A DNA stretch of 41,444 nucleotides from Actinobacillus porcinus (GTDB lineage: Bacteria > Pseudomonadota > Gammaproteobacteria > Enterobacterales > Pasteurellaceae), in NCBI RefSeq assembly GCF_901764995.1, contig NZ_CABFKI010000016.1, forward strand, positions 1 to 41,444. Direction: 5' to 3'. Below are positions 37,890 through 41,444 of this stretch, piece by piece. The translations under genes were made by a program, and so were the position numbers. Each line of letters starts with the position of its first letter. Positions within the stretch are counted from its first letter, which is position 1. Under the pieces are notes generated by a model. The model searched no databases. It had not been told where the DNA came from and worked only from the letters and a program-made list of their open reading frames with translations.

Positions 37890-37930
37890 AAAACGACCGC
37901 ACTTTTGAGGAGGTGCGGTCGTTTTGTTTT
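37890..37930. terminator. Uptake-signal dyad terminator between argH and metQ
   Basis: AAAACGACCGCAC and GTGCGGTCGTTTT form a perfect 13-bp stem, with a T-rich tract after it. One arm is an exact uptake signal; the other is one base off. Convergent genes on both sides. Confidence 0.8.
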
Positions 37931-37943
37931 TATTATCAGTTGA

Positions 37944-38771
37944 TTACCAACCTTTTACCACGCCATCTTTAAAGTGTTTTACGGCTTCTTGGTATACTTC
38001 TTCAGTTTGGTACGCTTTTACAAAGTTTTTCACAGCTTCGCTGTCTTTGTTATCTTGACGGGCAACGATAATGTTGACATATGGACTGTCTTTGTCTTCT
38101 ACGAATACACCGTGTTCAGCAGCATTTAAACCTACTTGACCTGCATAAGTATTGTTTACTACCGCTAAATCTACGTCATCTAATGCACGTGCGGCAACGG
38201 CAGTGTCAACCGGTGTGATTTGAAGGTTTTTCGGGTTTTCAACAATATCAAGTGGTGTTGCGTTTAAGTTTGTATTGTCTTTTAATTTGATTAAACCTTG
38301 TTTTTCTAACAAGATTAATGCACGACCTTGGTTAGATGGATCGTTAGGTACAGCGACTTTCGCGCCATCTTTTAATTCATCTAATTTTTTGATGGTTTTT
38401 GAATAACCGGCTAACGGATAAACGAACGTGTTGCCCACAATCACTAAATTAGTGAGATTATTTGCTTTGCTGTCTGAATCTAAATAAGGTTTGTGTTGCA
38501 TTGCGTTGATATCAAGGTCACCTTTGCTTACCGCTGTATTTGGCAATGCATAGTCGTTAAATTCTACAAATTTAACATCTAAGTTGTATTTTTCTTTTGC
38601 TACTTTGGCAGCAATTTCAGCTACTTGGTGTTCAGGGCCTGACATGACGCCGACAGTAATCGTTTGTGGAGCTTGTGCAGCTGCAGCTTCAGTTTTTTTG
38701 TCTTCTTTACATGCAGTTAAGGCAAATACAGACGCAAGTGCGGTGACAGTTAAGAGTTTTTTTAAGTTCAT
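37944..38771 (-). CDS. metQ: D-methionine ABC transporter substrate-binding lipoprotein
   Basis: Binds methionine in the periplasm for the MetNI transporter. 275 aa: signal MNLKKLLTVTALASVFALTAC with lipobox LTAC, acylated C21. NlpA/MetQ family body: TITVGVMSGPEHQVAEIAAK, DVKFVEFNDYALPNTAVSKG, DINAMQHKPYLDSD, VAVPNDPSNQGRALILLEK and NNTYAGQVGL. AGGAAG precedes the ATG. The H. influenzae counterpart is the known 28 kDa lipoprotein HlpA, by recollection. Confidence 0.95.
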   Translation of the reverse strand: MNLKKLLTVTALASVFALTACKEDKKTEAAAAQAPQTITVGVMSGPEHQVAEIAAKVAKEKYNLDVKFVEFNDYALPNTAVSKGDLDINAMQHKPYLDSDSKANNLTNLVIVGNTFVYPLAGYSKTIKKLDELKDGAKVAVPNDPSNQGRALILLEKQGLIKLKDNTNLNATPLDIVENPKNLQITPVDTAVAARALDDVDLAVVNNTYAGQVGLNAAEHGVFVEDKDSPYVNIIVARQDNKDSEAVKNFVKAYQTEEVYQEAVKHFKDGVVKGW

Positions 38772-38799
38772 AGAAACTTCCTATATAAGATGATTGAAA

Positions 38800-39489
38800 T
38801 TAACGGCGATCAAAATGATCAGCCAATTTGTTGCCGTATCGTTCGCAGATCATAACGATTAATACGATGATAATGGTTGCAATCCAAAGAACGAAAGGCA
38901 TATTACGGTGTAAACCATAAGAAATCGCGGTATTACCTAAGCCGCCGCCACCAACAGCCCCTGCCATTGCTGAGTAGCCGATTAAGGTGACGAAAGTAAG
39001 CGTTGCAGCTTTGATTAACATTGGCATCGCTTCAGGTAAATAGAATTTGGTCACTAATTGCCAAACGGTTGTGCCCATGGCTTTTGCGGTTTCTGTTAAA
39101 CCACTCGGAACATCGCCGAGGGCATTTGCTGTTAAACGCGCGAAGAATGGCATTGCCGCCATCCCCAATGGGATAATGGATGCGGTGGTTCCTAGGGTGC
39201 TGCCTGTTAACATTCTTGTTACGGGCATTAACACCAGTAATAAGATAATAAACGGTACAGAGCGCCCAATATTAATTAATAATTCTAACACACGATTTAA
39301 TTTAGGGTTTTCAAGGACTTCGCCTTTACGGGTTAAGAACGTTAATATTCCCAATGGCGAGCCGAACACGATAGCAAAAATTGTGGCCGCTAGTGTCATA
39401 TAAATTGTTTCAATCGTGCTAGAACCCAGCAATTCCCAGACTTGCGGCGTGAGTTGGCGATTAAATTCTGCTATTAAATTATCCCACAT
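38800..39489 (-). CDS. metI: D-methionine ABC transporter permease
   Basis: Membrane component of the methionine transporter. 229 aa, five or so membrane helices, EAA loop around [19 protein letters not shown], and the [16 protein letters not shown] segment near the C-terminus. Start overlaps the end of metN by 11 bp, so the two are translationally coupled. Confidence 0.94.
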   Translation of the reverse strand: MWDNLIAEFNRQLTPQVWELLGSSTIETIYMTLAATIFAIVFGSPLGILTFLTRKGEVLENPKLNRVLELLINIGRSVPFIILLLVLMPVTRMLTGSTLGTTASIIPLGMAAMPFFARLTANALGDVPSGLTETAKAMGTTVWQLVTKFYLPEAMPMLIKAATLTFVTLIGYSAMAGAVGGGGLGNTAISYGLHRNMPFVLWIATIIIVLIVMICERYGNKLADHFDRR

Positions 39490-40516
39490 AACCTAATACC
39501 TCCACGCGGACATTGTTTTCCATTAAATAGACTTTTGCTTGAGTGATAGCATCTTCATCGCCTTCCATTTCTGCAATGGTAAAGCCAAATTTTGTGCCGC
39601 CTGCGTAATCAATTTGTGACATTAAAATGCTTAAACTGACATCAAATTTACGAGAAGCTTGTGATAAAACAGGGGCATCAACGGTTCTGCCTGTAAATTC
39701 AAAACGAATAACCGGGCGAGAATGTTCTGAACGCGGTGTATCAGACAGTAGTTCAAGGTATTCATCAGGCAATTGGTAATGGAACGTTGAGCTGATGAAC
39801 TCTTGTGCAAGTTCTGTTTTAGGGTTTGAGAAGATTTCGCTAACGGTTCCTTGCTCTACCAAGCGGCCTTTATCAATCACTGCAACTTGGTCACAAATGC
39901 GTTTTACGACTTCCATTTCGTGCGTAATGAGTAATACGGTAATGCCTAAAGTGCGGTTAATTTCTTTTAATAATTTTAAGATAGACTGCGTAGTGGCAGG
40001 GTCTAAGGCGCTGGTAGCTTCGTCACAAAGCAACACTTTAGGTTCTGTCGCTAATGCACGAGCAATGGCAACCCGTTGTTTTTGACCGCCAGATAAGTTG
40101 GCGGGATACGCATCTTTTTTGTCCGATAAGCCTACAAGTGCTAATAATTCGGTTACGCGCTTTTGAATTTGCTCTTTAGGCAGATGTTCTAATTCTAAAG
40201 GTAAAGCGATATTGCCAAATACCGTACGCGAACTGAGTAGGTTGAAATGTTGGAAGATCATACCGATTTTACGGCGAGCCAATAAAAGGCGGGCATCATC
40301 TAGTTCGGTTAATTCTTCATTGTCAACCATAATGCTACCAATGGTTGGTTTTTCGAGTAAATTAACGCAACGAATGAGCGTGCTTTTACCGGCACCGGAT
40401 GCGCCAATAACACCACAGATTTGTCCTTGTGGTACATGAAGAGTGACGTTATCAAGTGCGGTTAATTTTTGCCCTGAAACATCAAAAATTTTGCTAATGT
40501 TGGTTAGCTTAATCAT
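39479..40516 (-). CDS. metN: Methionine ABC transporter ATP-binding protein
   Basis: ATPase of the methionine importer. 345 aa: Walker [13 protein letters not shown] signature [15 protein letters not shown], Walker [15 protein letters not shown]-loop LITHEMEVV. The C-terminal NIL domain (from about residue 250), which in E. coli MetN binds methionine and inhibits transport, is present. Start at 40516 (AAAGGG upstream); the frame to 40582 would overlap the promoter. Uptake signals at 39949 and 40455. Confidence 0.95.
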   Translation of the reverse strand: MIKLTNISKIFDVSGQKLTALDNVTLHVPQGQICGVIGASGAGKSTLIRCVNLLEKPTIGSIMVDNEELTELDDARLLLARRKIGMIFQHFNLLSSRTVFGNIALPLELEHLPKEQIQKRVTELLALVGLSDKKDAYPANLSGGQKQRVAIARALATEPKVLLCDEATSALDPATTQSILKLLKEINRTLGITVLLITHEMEVVKRICDQVAVIDKGRLVEQGTVSEIFSNPKTELAQEFISSTFHYQLPDEYLELLSDTPRSEHSRPVIRFEFTGRTVDAPVLSQASRKFDVSLSILMSQIDYAGGTKFGFTIAEMEGDEDAITQAKVYLMENNVRVEVLGYVG

Positions 40517-40554
40517 ATAAGCCCTTTCTTTATATATAGTTATGATTTTTCCGT

Positions 40555-40582
40555 ATTTTAGACAGCAACGCGGTAGTGTCAA
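40555..40582 (-). promoter_or_regulatory. Promoter of metNIQ
   Basis: On the minus strand TTGACA (40582-40577), a 16-base spacer, then TAAAAT (40560-40555), nearly consensus. About 40 bases before metN. Only weak similarity to MetJ boxes (AGACAGCA) overlaps it. Confidence 0.65.
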
Positions 40583-40692
40583 CCTTTATTCGGTGTATTT
40601 TTAGATCTCTTAGTTATTTCATAGAAGCAATTTGCGCATAAAGGTGAGAAAAGCGATAATAGCTTCGGTGATTTTTTGAAAGGATAGATAAA

Positions 40693-41247
40693 GTGAATAA
40701 AGCAATTTTTTTAGATCGTGACGGCACATTAAATGTGGATCATGGTTATGTACATCAAATTGATGACTTCCAATTTATCGAAGGAAGTATTGAAGCATTA
40801 CAAGAATTGAAAAAAATGGGCTACTTACTGGTGTTGGTGACAAACCAGTCGGGAATTGCTCGGGGATATTTTTCAGAAGATCAATTTTTAAGTTTGACGG
40901 AATGGATGGATTGGTCGCTGGCAGATCGTGGTGTGGATTTAGATGGTATTTATTATTGTCCTCATCATCCTGAAGGCAAAGGTGAATTTAAGCAAGACTG
41001 TGATTGTCGCAAGCCGAAAGGGGGAATGTTGTTGCAGGCAATCAAAGAATTGCATATTGATCCGGCTAGATCATTTATGGTTGGCGATAAGGTTGAAGAT
41101 TTGCAAGCTGCTGTTGCGGCAAAAGTGCGGTCAAAAATTTTAGTGAAAACAGGTAAGCCTGTTACAAAAGAAGGAGAAGAATTAGCGGATTTTGTCCTTG
41201 AAAGTATCGCAGATTTACCGAGAATTGTACGTAAAATAGCAAAATAG
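40693..41247 (+). CDS. gmhB: D-glycero-beta-D-manno-heptose-1,7-bisphosphate 7-phosphatase
   Basis: Removes the C7 phosphate in ADP-heptose synthesis for LPS inner core. 184 aa, HAD family: nucleophile motif [27 protein letters not shown] (motif II), zinc-binding CPHHPEG...CDCRKPKGG, and [12 protein letters not shown] (motif IV). Starts at GTG 40693, with AGGA 8 bases upstream; no in-frame ATG nearby fits. Divergent from metN; next gene outward is the rRNA operon. Confidence 0.94.
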   Translation: MNKAIFLDRDGTLNVDHGYVHQIDDFQFIEGSIEALQELKKMGYLLVLVTNQSGIARGYFSEDQFLSLTEWMDWSLADRGVDLDGIYYCPHHPEGKGEFKQDCDCRKPKGGMLLQAIKELHIDPARSFMVGDKVEDLQAAVAAKVRSKILVKTGKPVTKEGEELADFVLESIADLPRIVRKIAK

Positions 41248-41250
41248 TTT

Positions 41251-41277
41251 AAAAGATCGGCAAATAAGATCTTTTTT
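41251..41277 (+). terminator. Terminator after gmhB
   Basis: AAAAGATC and GATCTTTT with a nine-base loop, then TT. The run of A and T that follows also forms the upstream element of the rRNA promoter. Confidence 0.7.
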
Positions 41278-41298
41278 AAAAAATTTTGAAAAAAGTGC

Positions 41299-41326
41299 TT
41301 GCAAAGGATTTTGAAATCCCTATAAT
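41299..41326 (+). promoter_or_regulatory. rRNA operon promoter
   Basis: TTGCAA (41299-41304), a 16-base spacer, TATAAT (41321-41326). The A/T-rich tract at 41272-41295 resembles an UP element. Followed by an rRNA leader with boxA. Confidence 0.85.
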
Positions 41327-41337
41327 ACGCCCCACAC

Positions 41338-41386
41338 AACGACACGCTGTTGTGAAAACAAAAAAAGCCAGTGTGTCGTTATTTTT
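41338..41386 (+). promoter_or_regulatory. Hairpin with T-run in the rRNA leader
   Basis: AACGACACGCTG and CAGTGTGTCGTT pair over 12 positions (one G-T wobble) and are followed by ATTTTTT, just before boxA. It looks like an intrinsic terminator placed before the antitermination site. Confidence 0.5.
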
Positions 41387-41400
41387 TGCTCTTTAACAAT
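41387..41400 (+). promoter_or_regulatory. boxA antitermination element of an rRNA operon leader
   Basis: TGCTCTTTAACAAT matches the rrn boxA, and the following TTATCAGACAATCTGTGTGG is the same as in E. coli rrn leaders, so the 16S gene should start a short distance beyond the window. No rRNA gene body lies within it. Confidence 0.9.
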
Positions 41401-41444
41401 TTATCAGACAATCTGTGTGGGCACTTGTAAGAATTCGTTTTGAA

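Noticed and set aside
40544-40612. Possible MetJ boxes before metN
   Set aside because: Best 8-mers match the AGACGTCT consensus at only 5 or 6 of 8 positions, without good tandem copies.

Overview
The window is chromosomal DNA of a Pasteurellaceae bacterium, most likely Haemophilus or Aggregatibacter. The main evidence is the Haemophilus-type DNA uptake signal: I counted about 34 exact AAGTGCGGT/ACCGCACTT nonamers by eye, roughly one per 1.2 kb, several paired as inverted terminators. Gene content and order also fit (fruBKA with a double-HPr FruB, rhlB/rho, argE/argCBH, metNIQ-gmhB-rrn, an L-threonate operon of the H. influenzae type). Base composition is AT-rich, around 40% GC by impression.

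Layout. 179-4323 (-): fructose PTS operon fruBKA. 4384-9321: mostly housekeeping genes (lipoprotein, small membrane protein, GlpG rhomboid protease, UPF0114 membrane protein, GlpE, RmuC, zinc-finger protein YrdD). 9318-15957 (-): an accessory block with two KdgT-type permeases, a DeoR regulator, an AAA-type ATPase, a DUF1537 four-carbon acid sugar kinase, PdxA2 and a truncated second kinase. 16127-18097 (+): GST, tsaC, aroE. 18197-24300: a second DeoR regulator divergent from ltnD-otnK-otnC-otnI, then a cyclase-family hydrolase and an aquaporin-like channel. 24636-29364: transketolase, low-molecular-weight protein tyrosine phosphatase, DusA, periplasmic L-asparaginase. 29557-30500: a decayed patch with a frameshifted gene and an internally deleted IS5-type element. 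30585-33297: rhlB and rho, divergent. 33369-37874: argE divergent from argCBH with an ARG box between. 37944-41247: metNIQ (-) and gmhB (+). The last 170 bases are the promoter and antitermination leader of an rRNA operon whose 16S gene lies beyond the window.

The metabolic centre of interest is 9.3-24.3 kb. Two branches of four-carbon acid sugar catabolism sit side by side: D-threonate (kinase + PdxA2) and L-threonate (LtnD, OtnI, OtnK, OtnC). Both are known to end in dihydroxyacetone phosphate. Each operon has its own DeoR regulator nearby and a promoter with a CRP-like site about 41.5 bp from the inferred start, plus a palindrome upstream. In the D-threonate operon the first gene is a truncated kinase that still has its promoter and ribosome binding site, while a full-length, divergent kinase sits at the operon's end. 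The block separates yrdD from tsaC-aroE, which are neighbours in related genomes, and contains a 6.7 kb stretch with no exact uptake signal. Together these suggest acquisition or rearrangement. The ATPase gene inside the block and the cyclase/aquaporin pair have no assigned function.
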